From positions 1 through 64,000 of the forward strand of contig RQOG01000136.1 in the NCBI GenBank assembly GCA_003854985.1: DNA of 64,000 nt, given 5' to 3'. Made by a program: the position numbers and the translations under genes. The notes under the pieces were generated by a model, which searched no databases, was not told where the DNA came from, and worked only from the letters and a program-made list of their open reading frames with translations. Of this stretch, positions 9,170 to 17,725 are shown one piece after another. Origin of the DNA: Calditrichota bacterium (GTDB lineage Bacteria > Calditrichota > Calditrichia > Calditrichales > Calditrichaceae). Within the stretch, counting starts at the first letter, position 1, and every line of letters starts with the position of its first letter.

Positions 9170-10519
9170 TTATTCTAAACCATACTGACGCATTTTTTCT
9201 CTTAAAGTAGTACGGGAAATATCTAGAATACCTGCGGCTTTGGATTTATTGCCTTTGGTTCTTTGAAGCACATGTTCAATATGAATTTTTTCAAGCTCTC
9301 TGATTGAGCAGTTACCCAAATGCTCTTCCTGTTTACTTGTCTGTGTATTTTTCTTTAATGAATCCGGTAATTCGTTTGTATTTATTTGTTCTGATGATGA
9401 AATATATACCGCTCTTTCCATTACGTCTTTTATTTCTTTAACATTACCAGGCCAATTATAGTCTTTCATCAGATTTTTTGCGGAGGAAGAAATACGTTTA
9501 ATGCTTTTATTATAGATGTAATTAAAATGCTGTAAATAGTATTTAGCTATTAATTCGATATCTTCCCGGCGTTCCCGGATTGAAGGTAAAACAATCTCGA
9601 ATGCTTTTAAATGATAATAAAGTCCGGAATTAAATCCCTGATGTCTGACAAACCATTCCAGGTCAAATTTTGTTGTGCCGATTATGCGAATATTGGATTG
9701 CACAATCTTTGTACCACCAATGGATTTAAAAGACCTGTCTTCCAGATATAAAAGCAGTTTGGCCTGTACTTCAGGATGCATTTTCTCGATATTACGAAGT
9801 ATAATTGTACCGCCGGAATACTGCTCGAATAATCCGCTTCGCTTAGGCCCATAAATTTCACTATCCGTTTCAACGCCAAAAAAGTCGCTTAACATATCTG
9901 TAGCTGTTGCATTCTCGCAATTCTTAACAAAAATAAGATTATCCCGGAGATTATTGGCATCATGAATCAGTTGAGCGCAAGTCTGTTTACCGGCGCCTCG
10001 CTCACCGCGAATAAGACAGGGAGCATATCTGGCCCGGCCAACAATCTCGATAAATTTATTGATACCTTTTATAGACGGATGATTACCCAATAGCCCCGGT
10101 ACATAAGGTTTAAGCGTAAAATGATATTCCATGGAACTGCTGTATTGGTGTTTACGGGCGTTTTCCCTGGCCTCATCCACTACTTTTTGCAATAAATCCG
10201 TTGCTGACTGATGCTTTATGGTTCTGAAAATCCGGTTATTCAGTAAACTAAGTAGTTCTCCTGATACAGGTTTTTCAGAGATAAAGATGTATTGATGAAA
10301 ATAATGCTGTTGTCCCTGTTCGATAATCCATGGCGGCAGAGCTAACCATGATTGGTCAAGGTCTATGATAAAAAGATCATAGAATTCCCCGGAAAGAGAA
10401 CGCTTATTCGCTTCCGGATGGGTCAGGAGCTCCAAACTATAATCATAACCATTTTCCCGCCGGATAAAATTATGATAACGGGAAAGGTTATCTGAAATAA
10501 ATAAAACCTTGGTTTGCAT
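9170..10519 (-). CDS. NtrC-like regulator with degenerate AAA+ core and Fis-type DNA-binding domain
   Basis: Architecture is that of a sigma-54 activator: an N-terminal receiver-like domain (about 1-120) without an obvious phospho-Asp set, an AAA+ domain (about 140-370) and a Fis-family helix-turn-helix (about 405-449, KGNKSKAAGILDISRTTLRE). Walker A is kept (GERGAGKQT, K178). However, the GAFTGA loop that contacts sigma-54 is absent (the place reads DSEIYGPKRSG). The Walker B Asp-Glu is replaced by Arg242-Asn243 (GGTIILRNIEK), and the arginine-finger stretch reads FNSGLYYHL instead of the FREDLYYRL type. It therefore probably binds DNA but neither hydrolyses ATP nor opens sigma-54 complexes. 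The open frame and clean C-terminus argue against recent decay. Confidence 0.88.
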   Translation of the reverse strand: MQTKVLFISDNLSRYHNFIRRENGYDYSLELLTHPEANKRSLSGEFYDLFIIDLDQSWLALPPWIIEQGQQHYFHQYIFISEKPVSGELLSLLNNRIFRTIKHQSATDLLQKVVDEARENARKHQYSSSMEYHFTLKPYVPGLLGNHPSIKGINKFIEIVGRARYAPCLIRGERGAGKQTCAQLIHDANNLRDNLIFVKNCENATATDMLSDFFGVETDSEIYGPKRSGLFEQYSGGTIILRNIEKMHPEVQAKLLLYLEDRSFKSIGGTKIVQSNIRIIGTTKFDLEWFVRHQGFNSGLYYHLKAFEIVLPSIRERREDIELIAKYYLQHFNYIYNKSIKRISSSAKNLMKDYNWPGNVKEIKDVMERAVYISSSEQINTNELPDSLKKNTQTSKQEEHLGNCSIRELEKIHIEHVLQRTKGNKSKAAGILDISRTTLREKMRQYGLE

Positions 10520-10680
10520 AGTAATAAATTATTCGGCATAATTTGAATTTTCTATAATAGGTAAAATATTTTTTTAATTTTGGTAATTATATGATCAAAA
10601 ATATCAATATCTTATAAAGAAAAATATTTTAAAGCCGATTTCCTCCTTAATTCAAAAACAATAATAAAAGGAGAATAACT

Positions 10681-12831
10681 ATGAAAAAACTTTTAATGAT
10701 TCTTTTTATTTTTATATTTTCCATTCCGGCATTTTCTTCAACATATATCCGGTTTTGGGTTAATGGCGTTGAAGCGGATAGCGCCGTCCAGGGGGATTTT
10801 TTTGATTGGGAATATGATTTATCAGCAGTAGGCGGAACAGCCTTGGTTTCCATTTATTACGATCAAAACAGTAATCAGATTATTGATGCTGGAGATGTAA
10901 ATCTTGTTACTTTCTCACAAACCGATGGCGTTTTAGGAGGCGATGGACCGGGCGATTCCAGCGCCGTTCCCGATGGTATTATTTATTCTACGATAGGCAG
11001 TTTCGGTTTTGTCCCCGGAGATTATATATTTTATGTTGAAGATCCAGGCGATGGTTCATCGGTTGAAGGCGCTGTTCATCTATCCGAGTTGGCAAATCCT
11101 GATTATTGGGCGACAGGTGTTGTAACCATTAGCGGTGTTACCGCGCCGGATCCGTCGTTACAGAATATTATGATTATGGCCGAACCGGCAAATCCGGAAT
11201 TAGGATTTTGGACGGGGATAACGGATGAGAATGGTAACTACACCGTAAATCTGCCGGACAGCGCTGCAAACTCCCTATGGAGAGTAAGTATATTTAGCGA
11301 ATCGCTGACCGAGGGTTATCTAATCGAACCTGATGAATATGAAGAAATTGAAGTTCAACTCGGTGAGAATGCTGATTTCGATTTTTTATTAACGCCGCTC
11401 ACTACCACGGTTTACGGACAGGTTCTGGATGAGGATGACAATGTTGTGCCAGTTTTTGATTACGGCTCTCTGGAAAATGTAAACTCAGGCCGTTATCATG
11501 ATTTTACAATTGAAGACGGAGAATATCTGGTTTACGCCTCATTTGATCCTGGTGACACAGAGGATGTTCCATTTAATTTATACATCAGCGGCGAAAGCCT
11601 GATACCTAACTATTTAATACCGAATACCTGGAGTGACAGCCGGTATCAATTCAATTTAAGCGAAAATGATAATGTTGAAAGAAATTTTTATGTTTTAAGT
11701 ACAGATGCCTTGATTCATGTTTATATAACCGAAAATAGTACTACGCCGTCTTTTGTATATCGGGTGGAAGCTAATATCGATTCAGGAAGAACTAATGGAC
11801 AAACAGATGCGAATGGTTATATTGCATTACATATTCGTTCGCCTCATGAATATTGGGTATCTATAAATGAATTTGATGATGATGAACCGCTTTTACCACC
11901 GGGGTATATTATTGAGAATGGAAATGGTAGAAATGCCCTACCGGGTGACACCGTATATTTTAATCTGATTCCGGCCCAGAGTTTAATTACAGGCAGACTT
12001 CTTTTTGAACCGGATGAAATGCCGTTTGTAGAAATAAACGACTTTAATATTTCGGCTAATTCCCAGACAACAGGGGATAATTTTAACGGCCAAATTAATC
12101 AGGATTCTCTTAAATATACGATTAGCGTTACCAATGATACTTATGATGTATATCCAAATAACTGGACTGGCGACTTTCTGGCTATGCCATTTATGTATTC
12201 CAATATAACTGTATCAGATGATACCATTGACGGACTTGATTTTGCAATGAATTATACGCATGCCAATCTCCAGATAAAACTGATTAATGTCCCGGGAGAA
12301 TATGTAAATTCCGAAAATTACTTGACTATTAATACCACAGGTAGTTTTCCCTATTTTTATATAGTTAATGCGCAGGTTCAGCCGGATTCTTCCTTCTATT
12401 TCCGTGTTTGTGAAGGAGAATGGTATATTACCCCGCCTTTTGTAGGACCCGATCATTCACCAACGATAATGGATACTACTATTACGGTCATTGAAGGCGT
12501 AACAGAATATTATTTAGAAATAACCTATTCAGGACCAAGCGCTATCAATACAATGCCGGTTATTCCCAAGGAATTTTCCGTAAAACAGAATTATCCTAAT
12601 CCCTTCAATCCTTCGACAACTTTCGAATTTGATTTACCCGAAAAGAATATGGTAACTCTGGAAGTATATTCATTGACCGGAGAAAAAGTAGCAACGGTTC
12701 TTGACGGCCAGATTAGCGCAGGAACGCATCGAATTCTCTGGAATGCCGGGCATCTGCCGTCCGGTATGTATTTCTACAGGTTAAATACAGAAAATCAGAC
12801 AGTTACTAAAAAACTTTTATTAGTTAAATAA
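10681..12831 (+). CDS. Secreted protein with repeated beta-sandwich domains and T9SS sorting domain
   Basis: A signal peptide (MKKLLMILFIFIFSIPAFSS) follows a strong AAAAGGAG site. The body has several segments resembling carboxypeptidase regulatory-like (CNA-B/transthyretin-type) domains, for example the GITDENGNYTVNLPDS and QTDANGYIALHI turns, which are typical of small extracellular beta-sandwiches. It ends in a complete type A sorting domain from QNYPNPFNPSTTFEF to KKLLLVK. I recognise no catalytic motif. It is a single gene flanked by the divergent NtrC-like regulator and a terminator; whether that regulator controls it is open. Likely a cell-surface structural or binding protein; ligand unknown. 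Confidence 0.88.
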   Translation: MKKLLMILFIFIFSIPAFSSTYIRFWVNGVEADSAVQGDFFDWEYDLSAVGGTALVSIYYDQNSNQIIDAGDVNLVTFSQTDGVLGGDGPGDSSAVPDGIIYSTIGSFGFVPGDYIFYVEDPGDGSSVEGAVHLSELANPDYWATGVVTISGVTAPDPSLQNIMIMAEPANPELGFWTGITDENGNYTVNLPDSAANSLWRVSIFSESLTEGYLIEPDEYEEIEVQLGENADFDFLLTPLTTTVYGQVLDEDDNVVPVFDYGSLENVNSGRYHDFTIEDGEYLVYASFDPGDTEDVPFNLYISGESLIPNYLIPNTWSDSRYQFNLSENDNVERNFYVLSTDALIHVYITENSTTPSFVYRVEANIDSGRTNGQTDANGYIALHIRSPHEYWVSINEFDDDEPLLPPGYIIENGNGRNALPGDTVYFNLIPAQSLITGRLLFEPDEMPFVEINDFNISANSQTTGDNFNGQINQDSLKYTISVTNDTYDVYPNNWTGDFLAMPFMYSNITVSDDTIDGLDFAMNYTHANLQIKLINVPGEYVNSENYLTINTTGSFPYFYIVNAQVQPDSSFYFRVCEGEWYITPPFVGPDHSPTIMDTTITVIEGVTEYYLEITYSGPSAINTMPVIPKEFSVKQNYPNPFNPSTTFEFDLPEKNMVTLEVYSLTGEKVATVLDGQISAGTHRILWNAGHLPSGMYFYRLNTENQTVTKKLLLVK

Positions 12832-12847
12832 AAGCACTATAGAAGAT

Positions 12848-12883
12848 AAAGCCCTTTATAATTATTATAGAGGGCTTTTTTCT
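12848..12883. terminator. Bidirectional rho-independent terminator
   Basis: AAAGCCCTTTATA pairs with TATAGAGGGCTTT (13 pairs, one T-G) around a short AT loop, followed by a T-run; the A-run on the left gives a T-run on the other strand. It lies between the T9SS protein stop and the converging MFS gene stop at 12885. Confidence 0.9.
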
Positions 12884-12884
12884 T

Positions 12885-14483
12885 TTACATAGCTTTTTCC
12901 TTCATCCCTTTTACCATCCACTTTCTTGCTATTATAAGAGCAACCGGCGAAATAATAGCAATCAATCCATAAATAAACCACATAAATTCAGGATTTGATG
13001 ATAAACCAAATGCCGGGTCCGGGATGAAGTTTTGTAAGAAATAACCCGAGTAAAACGATGTGACCATTTTTGTAAGAAACCAGGGAAACTGACCGATGCC
13101 CATATAAATTCCTGTCTTACCTTCCGGGGCAATTTCGGCAATCCATTGTAAAAACCTTGGCTGCCACATAGCTTCCCCAAGCGTCATAAATAGAACATAA
13201 AGCAGGTAGAAATAGGCATTTGTGCCAATAGCCAGTAAAAAGGTAGGCACAGCCATCACTATCGTACCCCAGATCATCATTTTATACACTTTGGTGCGCG
13301 CTGTGAGTCCGGCGATTATTGGCGCCAAAATGAAAATTAGCAATGGGTTTAAATTTCCGAAAACTTCAAAAGACTCGCTTACCAGAGAACCGGAAAAAGC
13401 TCTTTTCAAATAAAGCGGAATGGTTAACCATTGATGTGCAAACAAAGTTTGAACGGGTATCAGAATAAAAATAAAAAAGCTGAACCGGCCATCTCTGAAT
13501 GGATGATCAGGACGATTACGCAAAAAATCATAAATGGTCAGAATGAAACTTAAAATCAATACAGAGACGGGCAAAGCGGGATGAATCTCTAATTTACCCG
13601 ATTGAACCAGGATATAAATAATTACCGAAGCAACGGCAATAAGAGACCATAGTATCAGGAACTTGTTGTTTATTTTCCGCTTTGGCAGGGCTGATTTGGA
13701 TTCATTTTCTTTGGCAGATAACTTTTTAGTATCAGATTTTTGCAGTTGTTCGGTTTCCTTTTTTACCCGGTCTACAGCGGCCTGGTCTACTTTTTTTCTA
13801 ATAATTAATAAGGTCAGCAAAGATGAAATTATAGTTAAGGCAGCTAAAATCCAGATCACTCCCGCAAGACCGTTTGGTGGAAATATATTGGTCAGATTCT
13901 GCCGGGTAAAAGATGAAATGGGTCCGAAAATAAACCCGCCTAAATTCATCAATGCATAGATTACGGCATAACCCATAGCCGCTGTTTGGGGATTAGTATA
14001 TCGTTTCACACCGGCATAGGCCGCCGGTTGATAAATCCCATAGCCAATGACCATGATGAGTAAACCGGTGGTTAACATAAAAAACATTGGCGACCATAAT
14101 CCGGTTCCCAAAGGAAGCGTTCCGCTTAAGGCGGCAAAAAACCGGCCTACGGCCATTAGCGCTAACGAACCTGCCAATGCATTACGCACGCCAATCCGAT
14201 CCACGACTCCGCCAAGGAAAAGCATGGCAAAAGTGATTCCCCAGGTCACACCGCCGACAACCAGGCCGCTGGCGATATCATTTAGTTTTACATTTTCAGA
14301 ACTATAAACCGTTAATATAAATATCAATCCGAAGTAGCATAAGCCTTCTATGATATAAGGAATATTGATTCCCCATAAAGCGCGGGGCGCTTTGATAAAT
14401 GCAATTAAGGTTTCTTTTAGTTCTTTAAGGGCGTCTTTAATGATTATACCCAAATCTTTTTTTGTTTCCGTATTTGTTTGCAA
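12885..14483 (-). CDS. MFS transporter
   Basis: A 532-residue polytopic protein with roughly 12-14 hydrophobic segments. GGVVDRIGVRNALAG in the loop after the second or third helix is the MFS signature, and a long charged cytoplasmic loop (about 228-275, rich in Lys/Glu/Ser) separates the two halves. GYGIYQPAAYAGVKRYTNP and the general layout recall proton-coupled oligopeptide (POT) carriers, but the POT signature motifs are not clear, so the substrate is unknown. Transcribed alone toward the shared terminator; the upstream gap (14484-14617) shows no recognisable promoter. Confidence 0.88.
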   Translation of the reverse strand: MQTNTETKKDLGIIIKDALKELKETLIAFIKAPRALWGINIPYIIEGLCYFGLIFILTVYSSENVKLNDIASGLVVGGVTWGITFAMLFLGGVVDRIGVRNALAGSLALMAVGRFFAALSGTLPLGTGLWSPMFFMLTTGLLIMVIGYGIYQPAAYAGVKRYTNPQTAAMGYAVIYALMNLGGFIFGPISSFTRQNLTNIFPPNGLAGVIWILAALTIISSLLTLLIIRKKVDQAAVDRVKKETEQLQKSDTKKLSAKENESKSALPKRKINNKFLILWSLIAVASVIIYILVQSGKLEIHPALPVSVLILSFILTIYDFLRNRPDHPFRDGRFSFFIFILIPVQTLFAHQWLTIPLYLKRAFSGSLVSESFEVFGNLNPLLIFILAPIIAGLTARTKVYKMMIWGTIVMAVPTFLLAIGTNAYFYLLYVLFMTLGEAMWQPRFLQWIAEIAPEGKTGIYMGIGQFPWFLTKMVTSFYSGYFLQNFIPDPAFGLSSNPEFMWFIYGLIAIISPVALIIARKWMVKGMKEKAM

Positions 14484-14617
14484 AACCGGCTCCTCCGAGT
14501 ATTATTTCTATACGGTAATAATTCCTGAATATACTAAGATATATTATTTAGAGCGAATGGATATTTGATTAAAAACATGTCTGATTATTGGAATAGGTGA
14601 AAAATCAAACCAGATAG

Positions 14618-16222
14618 TTATTCTGTTCTTCCCTTTCTTTTCCACCGGAATATGGTCATTCCCGCGGCCGTACTCAGCCATAAATTCTTGCCATCCGGAT
14701 CCACCCTGAAAACTTTATTGGACGGCAACCCGTCTTCGGTCGTGTACAAATACCAGTAATCCTTCCGGGGTTCATATTTTAACAATCCATCATCCGTAGC
14801 AAACCAAACACGTCTTTTGGTAAACTGAATATCATTGATTTTGCCGTGAATATAACGGACAATATCAGGAAAAGACTGCCATTTATCTTCGGCTTTGGAA
14901 TAGTTTATTATTCCCTTTTGACCCGCGGTCCAGATATCGCCTCCCTGATTTACCTGAATGGCGGTTAGATTAATATCCAGAATCGCCGAACCGGTGTTTA
15001 GAAAAGATACTTTTTTGTTTTCAAGGTCAAATGTATAAATGCCGTTACGCGAAGCCATATAAACCAGAGAGTCTGAAATTGAAAGCCGGTAAATGGTGGT
15101 GTTATTTAATTTTCGATCCCCAGGTCTTACAATACGATTATGAGGAGGTTCAGTCCAGTTAAAACCCTCTGCGGTCGCAATAAACAAAGTGTCGCCAAAC
15201 CATTCCAAATCCAATATTTCATCGGATTCCAACTGATCACCCTTAGTATAGGTTGTCCAATTCCCATCTTTTTTTGTATAGCGGACAAGTCCGTAATTTG
15301 TGCCGAAAAAAATAAAATGATCATTACCGGCAATAGCATTAACTTTATCCGAATATAAACCCGTATAAAAAGGAGCTTCGAATTTTTGCCAGGTATTGTT
15401 TTTCATATCCCAACAAACAATTCCGGCTGGAATACGCTTAGTACTGTGCCCGCCGATCCAAAGTTTATTTTCAGCGCCGTCATAGTACACATCGTGCGGA
15501 GAAATGTTGGTTATGGATTGTAGATGTAAATTCAGAGTTAAATCATTGATATCGGAACTGGCAACGCCCAGGCCATTGGTGCCGATCCATAATCGCTGAT
15601 GGAAATCAACAACCCGGGCTCCGGTTAAATAAAACACCCTGTTTTCTTCATCCAATATTTCGTTTGGCGGTCGAAAAAGATAATTTCTTTGTGCGAAAAA
15701 ATTCGGCAATTCGGAATTCATTGGCCGGTAAAAATTTGGAAAGTTTAAATTCGGATCATTACGGAATTCCCGCACCTCTTCCTCAGCAGCCCTGCGGTTT
15801 GGCGGCATATTCTTAATATAGGCCGGACTCCAGTAATCAAAGGCCGGATCATAAATATCAATTCCTTTGTCCGTCAGAGCATAAACTACGCGCGATTCCC
15901 AGCCTTCCTGAACATTGTCTTCATAAGAATAAACCACATCCAGAATCTGGTTACTGCGCAGACCGCTGCTGGTGGTATAGGGGAATTCCCATTCTTTCTC
16001 ATAGACATTATAACGGAGAATCCCTCCGGCAGGCGTTCCGAAATATACGAATTCATCGCCTACATCAATAGACGTGATATGTGTAGCCGGCGCATAGGTG
16101 ATCCAGTCGTCAATTTTATAATTGGTAAAACGATCAAAATTTTTCGTGTGGACAACCTGAGCTGGCAGTGTTATATAAAGTAACATCAAATTTATCATGA
16201 GTATACTAATCCGGTTGATCAT
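14618..16222 (-). CDS. Beta-propeller protein of the two-component-regulator propeller type
   Basis: An exported protein of about 534 residues consisting mostly of propeller blades: repeated units such as DKGIDIYDP, LWIGTNGLGV, KLWIGGHSTKR, FFGTNYGLVRYTKKDGNWTT, IWTAGQKGIINYS, VWFATDDGLLKYEPRKDYW and LWLSTAAGMTIFRW. There is no kinase, GGDEF or DNA-binding part, so unlike hybrid two-component sensors it stops after the propeller. I place the start at 16222, where GAGAG precedes the ATG and a signal peptide follows (MINRISILMINLMLLYITLPAQ); an upstream ATG at 16261 lacks a binding site. hflX ends about 90 bases upstream on the same strand. PorZ of type IX systems is also built of propellers, but no C-terminal sorting domain is seen here. 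Confidence 0.8.
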   Translation of the reverse strand: MINRISILMINLMLLYITLPAQVVHTKNFDRFTNYKIDDWITYAPATHITSIDVGDEFVYFGTPAGGILRYNVYEKEWEFPYTTSSGLRSNQILDVVYSYEDNVQEGWESRVVYALTDKGIDIYDPAFDYWSPAYIKNMPPNRRAAEEEVREFRNDPNLNFPNFYRPMNSELPNFFAQRNYLFRPPNEILDEENRVFYLTGARVVDFHQRLWIGTNGLGVASSDINDLTLNLHLQSITNISPHDVYYDGAENKLWIGGHSTKRIPAGIVCWDMKNNTWQKFEAPFYTGLYSDKVNAIAGNDHFIFFGTNYGLVRYTKKDGNWTTYTKGDQLESDEILDLEWFGDTLFIATAEGFNWTEPPHNRIVRPGDRKLNNTTIYRLSISDSLVYMASRNGIYTFDLENKKVSFLNTGSAILDINLTAIQVNQGGDIWTAGQKGIINYSKAEDKWQSFPDIVRYIHGKINDIQFTKRRVWFATDDGLLKYEPRKDYWYLYTTEDGLPSNKVFRVDPDGKNLWLSTAAGMTIFRWKRKGRTE

Positions 16223-16309
16223 AGTCGCTCTCTTTTTATTGTTCTTAAAGTGATCATTCATTCGATTATTCTGTATTGTATCAACATAATTGCTATAAGA
16301 TATATGAAT

Positions 16310-17593
16310 CTATTTATACCTTTCGGCGATCTGCATGATTCTGTTTTTATTCTCTTTGGCGTACTTTATCTTGAGATATAGATAGGAATCATCAGAGCGG
16401 CGCTCCAGAATCTCGGCTATAGGATAAAACAAATGCTCCGCTGTTCCATGCAAATAATTAAGCTTAATCTGATCAACTTCATACAATTCTTCCATAAAAC
16501 TTAAAATGTGTTTCTTTAAAGCAGGTATGCCAATCTGCCTGGATGCCGAGATGAAAACGGCTTCCGGATAATCTGATTTAATACGTTCTAAAAGTCCGCT
16601 GTTTTTAACTTTATCCAGTTTGTTAAAAACCAGAAGTCGTTTTTTATGTGAAAACTTTAAATCGCTTAAGATCTGGTTGACAATCAATAAATGATCTTCA
16701 AAATGAGGATGAGACAAATCGGATACCTGAATAAGTAAATCCGCTTCTGCCGCTTCTGCCAGAGTTGTTCGAAAGGAAGCTACCAGGTGATGAGGAAGTT
16801 TTCGTATAAAACCGACCGTATCGCTGAGCAGAATTTCTGTGTTCTTATCCAGGTTAATTTTTCGTACGGTAGTGTCCAGCGTAGCAAACAATTTATTTTC
16901 CACCAACACTTCCGCTCCGGAAAGCAGGTTCATCAATGTAGACTTGCCGGCATTGGTATAACCAATCAGCGCCGCCCGGAACATTTCCGATCTTTGCTGT
17001 CTTTGTGTTAAGCTCTGACGTGATATTTTTTCTAAGCGGGTTTTCAAATGAGCAATCCTGGTGCGAACCAGACGGCGATCGGTTTCCAACTGAGTTTCGC
17101 CGGGGCCCTTGGTACCGATTCCACCAATCTGACGCGAAAGATGCTGCCATTGCCGGGTTAGGCGCGGTAGAAGATAATTTAGCTGAGCTAATTCTACCTG
17201 AACTTTTGCTTCATTTGTCCGGGCATGATCTGCAAAAATATCGAGGATGAGCGCCGAACGGTCAATGACTTTTGTATTTAATATGTTTTCGATATTTTTA
17301 ATCTGCGCCGGGGAAAGATCATCGTCAAAAATTACCAGGGCAATATTATTCCATTCGATAAATTGTGCAATTTCCTCTAATTTACCACGTCCGACGAAGA
17401 AAGCCGGATCCGGTGCCGGCCGGTCCTGAATAAAACGTTCTACGATTTCGGCGCCGCTGGTTTCCGCTAAGGATTCCAGTTCGTCCAGATGATCTTCCGT
17501 TTCCCAGCGGGATTGTTCCCTGCCGGCAATACCCACTAAAATACAGCGTTCGGCTTCTGTAAAAATTATGGTATTTTCCGATTTGTCAATCAT
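16310..17593 (-). CDS. hflX: GTPase HflX
   Basis: Ribosome-associated GTPase that splits stalled or heat-damaged ribosomes. The N-terminal HflX domain has FIQDRPAPDPAFFVGRGKLEEI and the coiled region GPGETQLETDRR; the G domain has GYTNAGKST (G1), DTVGFIRKLPHHLVASF (G3) and NKLDK (G4). A longer in-frame opening up to 17692 would put a hydrophobic stretch on the front, but it runs through the terminator hairpin of the upstream gene. The ATG at 17593, with GGAGA about 11 bases before it and the normal HflX N-terminus after it, is clearly the real start. The length of 427 residues then fits the family. Confidence 0.95.
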   Translation of the reverse strand: MIDKSENTIIFTEAERCILVGIAGREQSRWETEDHLDELESLAETSGAEIVERFIQDRPAPDPAFFVGRGKLEEIAQFIEWNNIALVIFDDDLSPAQIKNIENILNTKVIDRSALILDIFADHARTNEAKVQVELAQLNYLLPRLTRQWQHLSRQIGGIGTKGPGETQLETDRRLVRTRIAHLKTRLEKISRQSLTQRQQRSEMFRAALIGYTNAGKSTLMNLLSGAEVLVENKLFATLDTTVRKINLDKNTEILLSDTVGFIRKLPHHLVASFRTTLAEAAEADLLIQVSDLSHPHFEDHLLIVNQILSDLKFSHKKRLLVFNKLDKVKNSGLLERIKSDYPEAVFISASRQIGIPALKKHILSFMEELYEVDQIKLNYLHGTAEHLFYPIAEILERRSDDSYLYLKIKYAKENKNRIMQIAERYK

Positions 17594-17670
17594 TAATAAA
17601 AAATCTCCAGCATTCTTATATTTAATATGCAGGAAATGCAAGGTAAAAGCAAGGGATGAAAGAACGACTA

Positions 17671-17703
17671 AAATAAAAAAGGAGACCGGCAACAGTCTCC
17701 TTT
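17671..17703 (-). terminator. Rho-independent terminator of the DUF3857 gene
   Basis: AAAGGAGAC, an 8-base loop (CGGCAACA) and GTCTCCTTT. On the minus strand the hairpin is followed by TTTTTTATTTT. It lies just after the stop of the minus-strand gene at 17726 and before the hflX start, separating the two units. Confidence 0.85.
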
Positions 17704-17725
17704 ATAATTATGGTTATTTTGAAGT

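Noticed and set aside
17594-17692. N-terminal extension of HflX with a hydrophobic stretch
   Set aside because: The extension is encoded by the terminator hairpin and A-run of the upstream gene, and the normal HflX start with a ribosome site lies inside at 17593.
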